A stretch of 14,919 nucleotides of DNA from DATBFX01 sp036558305 (GCA_036558305.1 DATBFX010000349.1:1-14919), one strand, 5' to 3'. Positions 1 through 6,236 are shown, numbered from the stretch's first letter. Notes: generated by a model from the letters alone, not told the origin. Translations and numbers: made by a program.

Positions 1-59
1 TGGTGTACTCCTCAGCATCGCCTCCGCGGCCGGCTCGAGGGCGACGACGCGTCGCCGGC

Positions 60-86
60 GGCGCCTACGCACGCGGCGTACGCGCC
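60..86. other. Imperfect inverted repeat at window start
   Basis: An 11-bp arm (60-70) pairs with 76-86 with one mismatch around a 5-base spacer. No T-run follows, so it is not a clear terminator; it could be an operator or the end of a gene left of the window. The rest of 1-349 is open in several frames only because the DNA is GC-rich, and I recognise no gene there. The half-site GCCTACGC reappears in the palindrome at 7761-7782. Confidence 0.3.
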
Positions 87-349
87 AGTATAACGACCGG
101 CGTCGAAGATGAACGTTCGCAATCGGCTCGTCAGTGCGGCCCGAACCGGGCACCACGGCCCAACCCCGGTTCCCCACCCATCAAGAACGCCCGAGACCGG
201 GGATCGGTTGCGCCGGGGCCGCGGCGTTGTCGTCCGCGACCACCAGCGCCCCCGGTGACTGTACGGACACATTCCGGCCGAAGCCGCCGCATCTCGGCAC
301 CCGCTCAGCGCGTACGTACATCAAGTCATGGTGACACGCCGACAACCGG

Positions 350-378
350 TTTACAACGCCCCAATCGCCCCCTAAGAT
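350..378 (+). promoter_or_regulatory. Sigma-70-type promoter for the MerR gene
   Basis: TTTACA at 350-355 and TAAGAT at 373-378 are separated by exactly 17 bases, close to the housekeeping consensus (TTGACA, TATAAT). Transcription would begin near 385 and leave a leader of about 140 bases before the start codon at 525. The site also argues that the long open frame running in from the left edge is not coding upstream of 525. Confidence 0.5.
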
Positions 379-524
379 GCCACTATGCACTTGCAGAGCG
401 GCAGACTCGCAAGGCACCGCCCGCACCGTCCGATCCGCGGTCTGCCCCGCCGTTGCCAGCACCGGATCCGGCACCCCGGCACCGGGTCCGACACGCGACC
501 ACCCGTGAGGGAGGAGCGCCCGCG

Positions 525-842
525 ATGACCGACACGATGACGATCCCGGACCACTCGGCACCGCCGGTTCCCGGCGGCGACCTGCCCCACCAGGTTCCCC
601 CGCCGCCGTGGCCCGTCACCACCGGCCGGCTCTACATGACCAGCGACCTGCGCGCCGCCACCGGTTTGCCCCGCACCCACATGGACTACTACCTGCGCGA
701 GGGCCTGATCGTTCCGACGACCCGTTCCGAGAGCGGTTACCTGCTCTTCGACGACGCGGAACTCGCCACCCTCCGCACCATCATCGCCGACCGCGCCGCC
801 GGCATCCCGTTGCGGGAGATCCGGCAACGCCTCGGCCGGTAG
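525..842 (+). CDS. MerR-family transcriptional regulator, short form
   Basis: This 105-residue protein has a proline-rich, probably disordered N-terminus (about residues 1-33) followed by a MerR-type winged helix. Recognisable elements are LYMTSDLRAATGLPRTHMDYY (helix-turn-helix, Y instead of R at the usual second-helix arginine), the wing ESGYLLFDDAELATL, and the closing helix GIPLREIRQRL. The start is chosen because GAGGGAGGAG precedes ATG at 525 at good spacing; an in-frame open stretch continues upstream but reads as low-complexity arginine/proline and lies behind a promoter. Full-length MerR proteins carry a dimerisation helix and effector domain, which are absent here, so this is a bare DNA-binding module. 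Its target is unknown; the adjacent repeat-filled gap and the replication-type gene are candidates by position only. Confidence 0.75.
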   Translation: MTDTMTIPDHSAPPVPGGDLPHQVPPPPWPVTTGRLYMTSDLRAATGLPRTHMDYYLREGLIVPTTRSESGYLLFDDAELATLRTIIADRAAGIPLREIRQRLGR

Positions 843-846
843 GACG

Positions 847-888
847 GAGCTCCGAGCTCCGAGCTCCGAGCTCCGAGCTCCGAGCTTC
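847..888. repeat. Heptamer tandem array GAGCTCC x6
   Basis: Five exact copies of GAGCTCC and a sixth with one change (GAGCTTC) run head to tail starting five bases after the MerR stop codon. The unit is nearly self-complementary, so the array can fold on itself in either strand. Confidence 0.9.
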
Positions 889-1021
889 GAGGTCAGGTTA
901 GCACCGATGCCGGATGGCGGCATCGGGAGGAGGGGTTAGAGATCGAACGAGGAACCGACGAGGCAGCGGCAATGAGTCGTCGGGCAAGAGCCAGGCGCGT
1001 ACGCCAATGCGCGCCGTTCAA

Positions 1022-1049
1022 ACTCGAAGCTCGACGCTCGAAGCCCGCA
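1022..1049. repeat. Degenerate heptamer array (GCTCGAA-like) x4
   Basis: Four 7-bp units in a row (ACTCGAA, GCTCGAC, GCTCGAA, GCCCGCA) with drift between copies. It shares the 7-bp period and the TCGA core with the arrays on either side, and looks like an older, decayed array of the same kind. Confidence 0.6.
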
Positions 1050-1056
1050 ACCCACG

Positions 1057-1090
1057 AAAAAGACCGGCGCGCCAACGCCGATCTTTCTCC
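1057..1090. terminator. Probable bidirectional intrinsic terminator
   Basis: An 11-bp stem (1059-1069 with 1076-1086, one G:U-type mismatch) closes a 6-base loop. A run of five A precedes it and TTTCTC follows it on the plus strand; on the minus strand the hairpin is followed by a T-run. It would end MerR transcription about 215 bases after the stop codon and shield the downstream gene. No minus-strand gene nearby needs it. Confidence 0.5.
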
Positions 1091-1298
1091 CGTCTCGTCG
1101 GTTGTGCTGATCTGAGTTCGCTCGCCGACCGGAACGTCGAACGGACCGTCGCCAAACCGCCTGTTCGACCACCGGCACCGGCAACCGAGTTTCGCCGCCG
1201 CGTCCCCGCCAAGGGAGGGTAATGTGTACCCGGGCGACGTTCGCATTCTAGGCATGCCCACCGGGGCGTGTCAAGGTTCAGTGCTGTGAACCGGCCCC

Positions 1299-1386
1299 GG
1301 GTTCGGGGTTCGGAGTTCGGGGTTCGAGGAAACGAACTCGAGGCGATCGAACCTGCCTCGAACCCCGAACCTCGAACCCCGAACCC
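1299..1386. repeat. Inverted heptamer arrays GGGTTCG x4 / CGAACCC x4
   Basis: Left arm 1299-1326 is GGGTTCG, GGGTTCG, GAGTTCG, GGGTTCG. Right arm 1359-1386 is CGAACCC, CGAACCT, CGAACCC, CGAACCC. The arms are reverse complements with two differences and are separated by 32 bases, so the transcript can form a long hairpin. It lies immediately upstream of the preferred start of the replication-type gene (1439), in what would be its leader. Confidence 0.9.
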
Positions 1387-1438
1387 GCCCGTCACCGGCG
1401 TCGTCGGCGACCCCGCCGCCACCCGGAGCGGCGACGAC

Positions 1439-3391
1439 GTGCGCCGCCGCGGTTGGTTCTGGCACTGGAACAGCATCGTCACCCAGTACGCCCCCCTGAT
1501 CGGGCTCAAGGGCGTCGGTCTCCTCAACTCCTACACGGTCTGGACCGACCGCCGGGAGGAGTCCCCCCACCGGGGCTACGCCTTCCCATCCCAGCAGAGC
1601 GAGGCCGATTTCTACGGCGAAGACCGTGCCGAATTGATCGCCATCAACAAGATCCTCGTCGCCCTCGACCTGATCGAGATCCGCAAGGAGATGGTCCTCC
1701 GGGTCGACGAGCAGGGCAGACGCTGGCGCGTCCCCCACAACTTCTACCGCGTGAAGGACCACGGCGACGGCTTCGTCCTCGGCAGCCGCGACGTCCTCAG
1801 GGTGGTCGAACTGGCCGATCGCGAGCGAGCCGTCTACCGCTACGTCCGCCACATCTTCTCCAACCGCTTCTCCCCGATCGACGCCGACAACGTCTGGACC
1901 CGCATCCTTGCCGACCTCCGCCAGAACGAGATCTGGCAACGCCTGGCGGCACGCACCGCCCGCGAGGAAGACCGCGCCTCGGCCCGCACGCGGGCGGGTC
2001 ACGCGGCCCGCAAGGCCGGCCCCCCCCTGGGTACCGGCACGCCCGAGCGTCGTGACACCGCGACAACCGCCGCCGGCAAAAACGACAGCGATGCTGTCAC
2101 CAGAGACGAGGGCCTCGAAACCTCTGTTGCTCCCACCAACAATGGTTCGGACGGCGGTGTTGCCCCGGCCAACAATGGTTTCGACGGCGCCGGATCGACC
2201 GATGTTGACCCCGCCAACACGGCCCAGGCGACCTCTGTTGAACCGGGCAACAGGACGTATAACCAATTCCGTTTAACTACGACGACCACCGACGACGGCA
2301 ACGAAAAAGAGGCGGAGGGCGGAGGGCGGAGGGCGGAAGATCGCCCGAGCGCTAGCGGCGTTTTGGACACATCCGAGACCAGGCCCGCCGGTGGTGCCAG
2401 CCCGGCACGAACGTTGACAGCGATGCACGCCGACGGCGGACCGGGTGGACAACCGGCCCCGGCCGACGCCGCCGGAGAGGCGACCGCGATCCGGGCGTTC
2501 GAGGATGCGAACGGGCGCCGTTCGACCCCCGCCGAGCGCCAGTTGCTGCGCGGGCTTGCCGAGCGGTTCGCGCCCGCCGCGCGCGACCAGGCCCACCCGG
2601 ATCTCCCGACCGGTTGGTCCTGGTTGACCGCCGCCGTCTACGAAGCCGTCGAAGCCGGCAGTTCCTTCGTCGCCCCCCGCCGCCTCCGCGAGATCCTCAG
2701 CCGCTGGGAGCGCGAGGGCGCACCCGGCGGAGGGGGGCAGGGGGGCAGGGGGACAGGGGGACAGGAAAGAGACGGGCAGACGGGCAGACGGGCAGACGGA
2801 GAGGGAATGACTCAGTCCTCTCGTCTGTCTCCCTGTCCCCCTGTCCCCCTGCCCCCCCCGTCCGCCCCGTCCGCCCCGGACATCCCCCTCCCGCACGGCT
2901 TCGGCAGCCGGCGCACCTGGGAATTCACGGTCTCGCTCTTGAGCGGGGTGATCGAGCGGGAACGGCTCGCCGATCTCGTCGCCGGGACGGCGATCGTCGG
3001 CTACCGCGACGGCGAGGTGACGCTCGAAGTTCCCGACCCGGCGCAGGCCGAACGGATCGCGGGCGAGTACCGCGACCTGATCGCCCGCAAGCTGAGCGAA
3101 GCGATGCGGCGACCGGTCCGGCTGGCCGTGCTGACGAGTGAGCAGGGGGACAGGGGGACAGGGGGACAGAAGCCCTTCGTCCTGTCCCCCTGTCCCCCTG
3201 TCCCCCCCGTCATCCGACCGGGAGGACGAGGAGCCGGCGATTCCGGTCTTCGTCGTCGCCGAGTGTGGATTGCCGAGCGGGCAGGTCTGGGCGGCCGTCC
3301 TGGAGGAGGTCGCGGCAAACGGTGGGGTCGGGCGCGCCAACTTCGACGCCTGGCTGCGAACCACCGCGCTGATCGGTCGGGGCGACGATGA
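1439..3391 (+). CDS. Replication-initiator-like protein: wHTH + DnaD-like + DnaA domain I-like
   Basis: The N-terminal part (about residues 5-115) looks like a winged helix of plasmid/phage initiators: WFWHWNSIVTQYAPLIGLKG, then FPSQQSEADF and a helix ending ALDLIEIRKE. A hydrophilic linker follows. Residues about 346-430 resemble a DnaD C-terminal module, with a conserved-type ending LREILSRWEREG. Residues about 488-567 resemble DnaA domain I (helices around a strand pair, ending RPVRLAVL). Beyond 3143 the frame runs through an 8-bp array into a sequence that no longer resembles protein, while the true continuation lies in the frame of 3138-3593. GTG 1439 is preferred because GGAG lies 10 bases upstream; the open frame back to GTG 1268 only adds heptamer-repeat peptide. 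It probably loads or recruits the replication machinery; chromosomal or plasmid origin is undecided. Confidence 0.65.
   Translation: MRRRGWFWHWNSIVTQYAPLIGLKGVGLLNSYTVWTDRREESPHRGYAFPSQQSEADFYGEDRAELIAINKILVALDLIEIRKEMVLRVDEQGRRWRVPHNFYRVKDHGDGFVLGSRDVLRVVELADRERAVYRYVRHIFSNRFSPIDADNVWTRILADLRQNEIWQRLAARTAREEDRASARTRAGHAARKAGPPLGTGTPERRDTATTAAGKNDSDAVTRDEGLETSVAPTNNGSDGGVAPANNGFDGAGSTDVDPANTAQATSVEPGNRTYNQFRLTTTTTDDGNEKEAEGGGRRAEDRPSASGVLDTSETRPAGGASPARTLTAMHADGGPGGQPAPADAAGEATAIRAFEDANGRRSTPAERQLLRGLAERFAPAARDQAHPDLPTGWSWLTAAVYEAVEAGSSFVAPRRLREILSRWEREGAPGGGGQGGRGTGGQERDGQTGRRADGEGMTQSSRLSPCPPVPLPPPSAPSAPDIPLPHGFGSRRTWEFTVSLLSGVIERERLADLVAGTAIVGYRDGEVTLEVPDPAQAERIAGEYRDLIARKLSEAMRRPVRLAVLTSEQGDRGTGGQKPFVLSPCPPVPPVIRPGGRGAGDSGLRRRRVWIAERAGLGGRPGGGRGKRWGRARQLRRLAANHRADRSGRR
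2125..2252. repeat. Four intragenic dyad repeats TGTTG-N7-CAACA (candidate iterons)
   Basis: Copies lie at 2125-2141, 2158-2174, 2203-2219 and 2236-2252. All ten arm positions are identical in all four, while the seven central bases vary (C-rich). Start-to-start distances are 33, 45 and 33 bp. They encode V-x-P-x-N peptides in the linker of the replication-type protein, but every copy uses the T-ending valine codon GTT preceded by another T-ending codon, unusual in this GC-rich DNA, so constraint on DNA rather than protein is likely. They could bind the protein's own winged helix. Confidence 0.6.
2257..2279. other. AT-rich stretch, candidate unwinding element
   Basis: About 16 of 23 bases are A or T, in surroundings near 70% GC, starting five bases after the last dyad repeat. 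In iteron origins an AT-rich unwinding element lies beside the iterons. Here it is short, so the assignment is an inference from position. Confidence 0.35.
2311..2338. repeat. Heptamer tandem array GGCGGAG x4
   Basis: Three exact GGCGGAG units and one with a final A. It sits in the linker of the replication-type gene and encodes Glu/Gly/Arg-rich peptide; the frame stays open across it. Confidence 0.85.
2733..2856. repeat. Inverted octamer arrays GGGG(G/A)CAG / CTG(T/C)CCCC
   Basis: The left arm 2733-2764 has four 8-bp units (GGGGGCAG twice, GGGGACAG twice), followed by three ACGGGCAG units at 2772-2795. The right arm 2825-2856 has four complementary units. The arrays lie between the DnaD-like and DnaA-like modules of the replication-type gene, and the same reading frame is used on both sides. 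Confidence 0.9.
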
Positions 3392-3593
3392 CAGTCTGGT
3401 GATCGGTGTCCCCCATGCCCTCGCCCAACGGCGGATCGCCGCCCGCTTCCTCGCCCCACTCCGAGCCGCCGCTGCCGCCATCATCGGCGCCGAACTCCCC
3501 GCCGAGGTCGTCATCGCCCGCGACTGGCTCCGCACCCACCGGGACATCGGACGCCGAGAATTCCCGGTTCTCCTGGAGGACCACGGCGCATAA
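3138..3593 (+). CDS. Second DnaA domain I-like module, out of frame with the preceding gene
   Basis: The 151-residue reading opens at GTG 3138, directly after an in-frame TGA at 3132, and passes through the 8-bp array before reaching real-looking protein. Residues from about 45 match the DnaA domain I pattern: GLPSGQVWAAVLEEV, then NFDAWLRTTALIGRG, LVIGVP and a long amphipathic helix around RFLAPLRAAAAAIIG. No AAA+ ATPase or DnaA domain IV follows. It is most likely the C-terminal end of the protein beginning at 1439, cut off by a frame change within the array at 3143-3205; adding one 8-bp unit, or removing two, would join both frames into one continuous protein. Independent translation by coupling is the alternative. 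Stop TAA at 3591. Confidence 0.6.
   Translation: MSRGTGGQGDRSPSSCPPVPLSPPSSDREDEEPAIPVFVVAECGLPSGQVWAAVLEEVAANGGVGRANFDAWLRTTALIGRGDDDSLVIGVPHALAQRRIAARFLAPLRAAAAAIIGAELPAEVVIARDWLRTHRDIGRREFPVLLEDHGA
3143..3205. repeat. Inverted octamer arrays CAGGGGGA x3 / CTGTCCCC x3 at frame break
   Basis: Exact CAGGGGGA units at 3143-3166 face exact CTGTCCCC units at 3182-3205 across a short spacer. The array sits where the upstream frame loses protein character and the downstream frame gains it. Confidence 0.9.
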
Positions 3594-3620
3594 TCACTCG
3601 CGACGACGTGTTGTGCGCCG
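3584..3620 (+). other. Stem-loop over the stop codon of the replication-type gene
   Basis: Bases 3584-3593 pair with 3611-3620 (ten pairs, one wobble) around a 17-base loop, overlapping the TAA stop. No T-run follows, so it is at best a weak terminator. Confidence 0.3.
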
Positions 3621-3907
3621 AACCCGCCCGGTTCCGGTTCGCACTATGGACCGACGCCGCTCGGTCGAAGCGCGGCGCGCGTTCGTCGTGGTCGACAAGC
3701 GCCGGTGGCGACGCACGACGACGCGAACGATCCCTCAGCCTGCCGGCCGCGAGCAGCGCCCCATCCCGCCCTCCGCCTCCCGGCTCATCGAAACATCATC
3801 GCCGTTTCATCCACGGTTCAGCTTCGATGACTACCCTGCCACCTGGTGGGTGGCGATCCGGTGGTATGCCCGTGCGTTCGAGATCGCCCCGGCGCCAGGA
3901 GGCAGAG
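3621..3907. other. Leader region of the CRP/FNR-type gene
   Basis: The gap from the stop at 3593 to the start at 3908 is about 314 bases. The frame of the CRP-type gene is open back to 3608, but the sequence reads as arginine/serine-rich filler, without a ribosome-binding site. I find no promoter good enough to report. Confidence 0.35.
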
Positions 3908-4765
3908 ATGGATCCGGCTATGAAATTCGCGGCCCACGAGCGTGGGTCGGCCCGCACCCTCGTCATGGTCCCCGGCAGCCGCCGCGCCGTCGCCAACGGC
4001 GTCGCCGCGACGGCGGGTGTCCGCGCCTCGGTGGACAGCATCGCCCCGAACGGTCTCGTTCGCGAAGTGGGCTCCGATCTGTCCCAACCGGGTGGGGGTG
4101 AGAACAGAACCCGCGACGTCCCCGGCGCGCGCACCATCGCCTGCCGGGCCGGTCAAAAGGTCTTCGGTCCGGGCGGCGGCGGCGATGCCATCTACCTGGT
4201 CCGCCGCGGCTGCGTCGCCCTCTTCAAGGCCCTGCCCGGTCGCCGCTCCATCTGCGTCGGTCTGCTCGGCCCCGACGACATCTTCATGCAGGAGAGCGCC
4301 CGCGACGGCCACCCGGTCAGCGGTGTCACCGCCGAAGTCCTGGCCGACGCCACCATCGCCGTCCTCGACATGGCCGCGCTGCCCCGCCTCATGGCCGCCT
4401 CGCCCGAACTCGGGGCCGCCCTCGTCTCCGGTCTGGCCCAACGCTTGACCGGCGTCCAGGGACTGGTCGAGCAACTCCTCTCGCGCGACATCACCCTCCG
4501 CCTCGCCACCGTCCTCCTCGCCCTCGCCGACCGCTTCGGCGAACCGGGCGACAACGGTTTCGCCGCGGTGGCCATCCCGATGCCGCACAAACTCCTCGCC
4601 CGCCTGATCGGCGCCAACCGCGTCACCGTCACCCGCGTCATCACCGACTTCCGCGCCGCCGGTCTCGCCGAATCCCGCGGTCGCAACCAACTCGCCGTCG
4701 ACCCGGCGAAATTGCGCCTCTACGTGCGGGACGTCAGTCGGCAATCGTTGGTCGGCGGTCGATAG
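3908..4765 (+). CDS. CRP/FNR-family transcriptional regulator with N-terminal extension
   Basis: A 285-residue protein. Residues about 75-160 form the beta-barrel sensor domain (IYLVRRGCVALFK, then VGLLGPDDIF), 168-210 the long dimer helix, and 215-275 the winged helix with recognition segment LLARLIGANRVTVTRVITDF. The start is ATG 3908, which follows AGGAGG by five bases. Most family members have about 220-230 residues; the first 70 here are extra and look unstructured. The cassette that holds the phosphate of cAMP (GE...RxS in CRP) is not recognisable, and there is no cysteine cluster as in FNR, so the signal it senses is unknown. It stands alone, converging on the cupin gene downstream with a 90-base gap. 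Confidence 0.88.
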   Translation: MDPAMKFAAHERGSARTLVMVPGSRRAVANGVAATAGVRASVDSIAPNGLVREVGSDLSQPGGGENRTRDVPGARTIACRAGQKVFGPGGGGDAIYLVRRGCVALFKALPGRRSICVGLLGPDDIFMQESARDGHPVSGVTAEVLADATIAVLDMAALPRLMAASPELGAALVSGLAQRLTGVQGLVEQLLSRDITLRLATVLLALADRFGEPGDNGFAAVAIPMPHKLLARLIGANRVTVTRVITDFRAAGLAESRGRNQLAVDPAKLRLYVRDVSRQSLVGGR

Positions 4766-4855
4766 ACGCCTCGCCACGACAACCCGGCACTCGGCGCCGA
4801 TCGGGCCGGCGGCCGGTGCCCGCCGTGCCGCCCAGTGGTCGCGGCGGCGTCCTGC

Positions 4856-5332
4856 TCAGGCGGCGGACGGAACGGCGGTCAGGCCGTGGCGGCGCATGAT
4901 GGCCGCCAGCCGCGCCTGATCCGGCGGGCCGCCCGCGGCGGCGGCCATCGCCGCGGCCACCTCGCGGAAGTAGGCGGGGCCGATTCCCGCCGGTGACGCG
5001 ATCACCAGTGTCGTCGCCTCCTCGGAACCGAGGTTGTCGAAGCGGTGCACCGCACCACGGGGGATGCACAGCGCCTGCCCGGGGCCGACGGCGATCGGCC
5101 GCCCCTCCACCGTCCAGGTGAGCACACCCGCCAGTCCGTAGACGGTCTCCTCGTACGCGTCGTGGCGGTGCGCCGGCGCCCGCAGCTTCTCCCCGGCGGG
5201 CACGGTGACCTCGAAGACCGCCGCGCTGCCGCGGGAGTCGTCCCCGGCCACGAGGAACCGGATCACGAGCGGCCCGAGGCGGATCGTCTCGTCGGCCGGA
5301 TCGATGGCAACGTCAACTGTCGACGGGCTCAT
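4856..5332 (-). CDS. Single-domain cupin protein
   Basis: A 158-residue protein with both cupin motifs intact. Motif 1 has H55, H57 and E61/E62 in AHRHDAYEETVYGLAG; motif 2 has P91, G93, H96 and N100 in GPGQALCIPRGAVHRFDN. These are metal-binding positions of the family. A C-terminal alpha-helical tail (about residues 118-158) follows the barrel, a layout common in Chloroflexota and actinobacterial cupins of unknown substrate. ATG 5332 is chosen because a GGGAG ribosome-binding site precedes it; an upstream in-frame start adds eight residues without such a site. It lies 63 bases behind the small gene at 5396-5590 and probably shares its MarR-controlled promoter. The enzyme activity, if any, cannot be told. 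Confidence 0.88.
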   Translation of the reverse strand: MSPSTVDVAIDPADETIRLGPLVIRFLVAGDDSRGSAAVFEVTVPAGEKLRAPAHRHDAYEETVYGLAGVLTWTVEGRPIAVGPGQALCIPRGAVHRFDNLGSEEATTLVIASPAGIGPAYFREVAAAMAAAAGGPPDQARLAAIMRRHGLTAVPSAA

Positions 5333-5395
5333 GGTCGTCTCCCTTCTCCTGCTCAAGACTGGTCGGGACTTCGTGCGCGTGCGACGGAAGCCGGC

Positions 5396-5590
5396 CTACT
5401 GCCAGGCGGCGTCCTCCCAGGTGGGCTCGCCGTCGGCCCTCGCCGCGACGAGCGACGCGGCGACCGGCTCGGCCGGCCGCACGCCGTAGACGAGGTCCCC
5501 CAATTGCAGGGCCGCCCTGAGCATCCTCTGGGCCGTCACGTCCGGCGCGTCGGTCACGCCGGGCAGCGCCACGATCATCGTCACGGTCAT
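5396..5590 (-). CDS. Small hypothetical protein, 64 aa
   Basis: I do not recognise this protein. It starts at ATG 5590 behind an excellent ribosome-binding site (GGAGGAG, six bases upstream) and is the first gene after the strong promoter at 5696-5724. The sequence begins MTVTMIVALPGV, has a central helix-prone part around RMLRAALQLGDLVYGV and an acidic end GEPTWEDAAWQ. There is no signal peptide, membrane segment or cysteine motif. It precedes the cupin gene in the same direction. A longer frame to 5674 exists but overlaps the promoter. Confidence that it is a real gene rests on the site upstream and its place in the divergent MarR cassette. Confidence 0.65.
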   Translation of the reverse strand: MTVTMIVALPGVTDAPDVTAQRMLRAALQLGDLVYGVRPAEPVAASLVAARADGEPTWEDAAWQ

Positions 5591-5677
5591 CGCGTCTCCT
5601 CCGTTCATCATGCACCGGCGGCCGGTCACGCGCCGCCTGCCCGCTGGTCGTGCCACCACCCGCCGTGGTAGCATGTA

Positions 5678-5713
5678 GTAAGATTTTCTGACTATATGGT
5701 AAGACTATCTGAC
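5678..5713. promoter_or_regulatory. Two MarR-type operator copies, GTAAGA-N3-TCTGAC
   Basis: Near-identical 15-bp sites lie at 5678-5692 and 5699-5713, 21 bp apart (two helical turns, same face). Each is an imperfect palindrome. The second lies between the -35 and -10 of the minus-strand promoter and the first covers its start point, so binding would block the small-protein/cupin transcript. They also lie 23-58 bases upstream of the MarR start codon, which suggests autoregulation. Confidence 0.7.
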
Positions 5714-5724
5714 CATTTTGTCAA
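5696..5724 (-). promoter_or_regulatory. Strong promoter for small-protein/cupin operon
   Basis: On the minus strand, TTGACA (5724-5719) matches the -35 consensus exactly and TACCAT (5701-5696) is a good -10, separated by 17 bases. The start point is predicted near 5689. It fires away from the MarR gene; the plus-strand promoter for MarR itself is not clear, only a weak CTGACT-N17-GACCAT at 5688-5716. Confidence 0.7.
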
Positions 5725-5735
5725 GGGGGGAACGC

Positions 5736-6203
5736 ATGGCAATTTCCGAGGCCGACCACGCGGCGGACGGGACCGACCACGGGCTGGGGACGCTGCTGCG
5801 GATGCCCTACCAGGCGATGATGGCCGAGGGGGTGGAGCCGGCGCTCGCCGCCGCCGGCCACGGCGCCGTCCGGGGCGCCCACCTGCCGGTGATCCAGGCC
5901 CTGGCCACGCACCCGGCCGGCCTGCGGGCCACCGCGCTGGCGGCGTACGCGCGGATCACCAAGCAGTCGATGGGCTACCTCGTCGACCACCTCGAGGCGG
6001 GCGGCTACGTCGAGCGGGCGCCGGACCCGGTCGACCAGCGGGCGAAGGTGGTGCGCCTGACGCCGCGCGGCTGGGCGGCGAGCCGGACGATCCGCGCCGC
6101 GGTGGGCGAGGTCGAGGCCGACTGGGGGCGGCGGGTCGGGGCGGCGCGGATGGAGCAGTTGCGGGCGATCCTGCGGGACCTGGTCGCCAGCCTGGACCGG
6201 TGA
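5736..6203 (+). CDS. MarR-family transcriptional regulator
   Basis: A 155-residue protein with the MarR winged helix at about residues 60-117: GLRATALAAYARITKQSMGYL (helix-turn-helix), then the diagnostic wing DPVDQRAKVVRLTPRG. Helices before and after form the usual dimer interface. ATG 5736 follows AAGGGGGGA at a suitable distance; a TTG six codons upstream lacks this. The gene is divergent from the 64-aa protein and the cupin gene, with two operator copies in between. The classical MarR arrangement suggests it represses both itself and the divergent operon and is released by a small ligand. The nature of the ligand is not indicated. Confidence 0.9.
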   Translation: MAISEADHAADGTDHGLGTLLRMPYQAMMAEGVEPALAAAGHGAVRGAHLPVIQALATHPAGLRATALAAYARITKQSMGYLVDHLEAGGYVERAPDPVDQRAKVVRLTPRGWAASRTIRAAVGEVEADWGRRVGAARMEQLRAILRDLVASLDR

Positions 6204-6236
6204 GCCGGCGGCGCACCACCCCACACGGGGCCTCTG

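Larger units (their letters stand above)
843..1438. other. Gene-free stretch between MerR and replication gene
   Basis: About 600 bases with no recognisable protein in any frame. It holds three 7-bp repeat arrays (847-888, 1022-1049, 1299-1386), a terminator-like hairpin (1057-1090) and the leader of the replication-type gene. I see no convincing promoter for that gene. Confidence 0.5.

Noticed and set aside
3..524. Long open frame joined to the MerR gene from the left edge
   Set aside because: The peptide is Arg/Pro/Ala filler, a good promoter lies inside it at 350-378 and a strong ribosome-binding site marks the start at 525.
893..1261. Minus-strand open frame of 122 codons in the gap before the replication gene
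   Set aside because: No recognisable domain, covers a repeat array and a terminator hairpin, and has no ribosome-binding site.
2126..2251. The four dyad repeats as a CRISPR array
   Set aside because: Repeats are only 17 bp with variable centres, spacers are 16-28 bp and coding, and no cas gene is present.
1271..2266. 331-codon minus-strand open frame opposite the replication gene
   Set aside because: Mirror of a GC-rich coding strand; the plus-strand product has recognisable domains and this one is low-complexity Val/Gly/Asp.
3268..3276. TGTGGATTG as a DnaA box inside the split gene
   Set aside because: Two mismatches to the consensus and isolated; not meaningful without a cluster.
3818..4777. 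319-codon minus-strand open frame opposite the CRP-type gene
   Set aside because: Asp/Gly/Ala-rich shadow of a well-recognised regulator on the plus strand.
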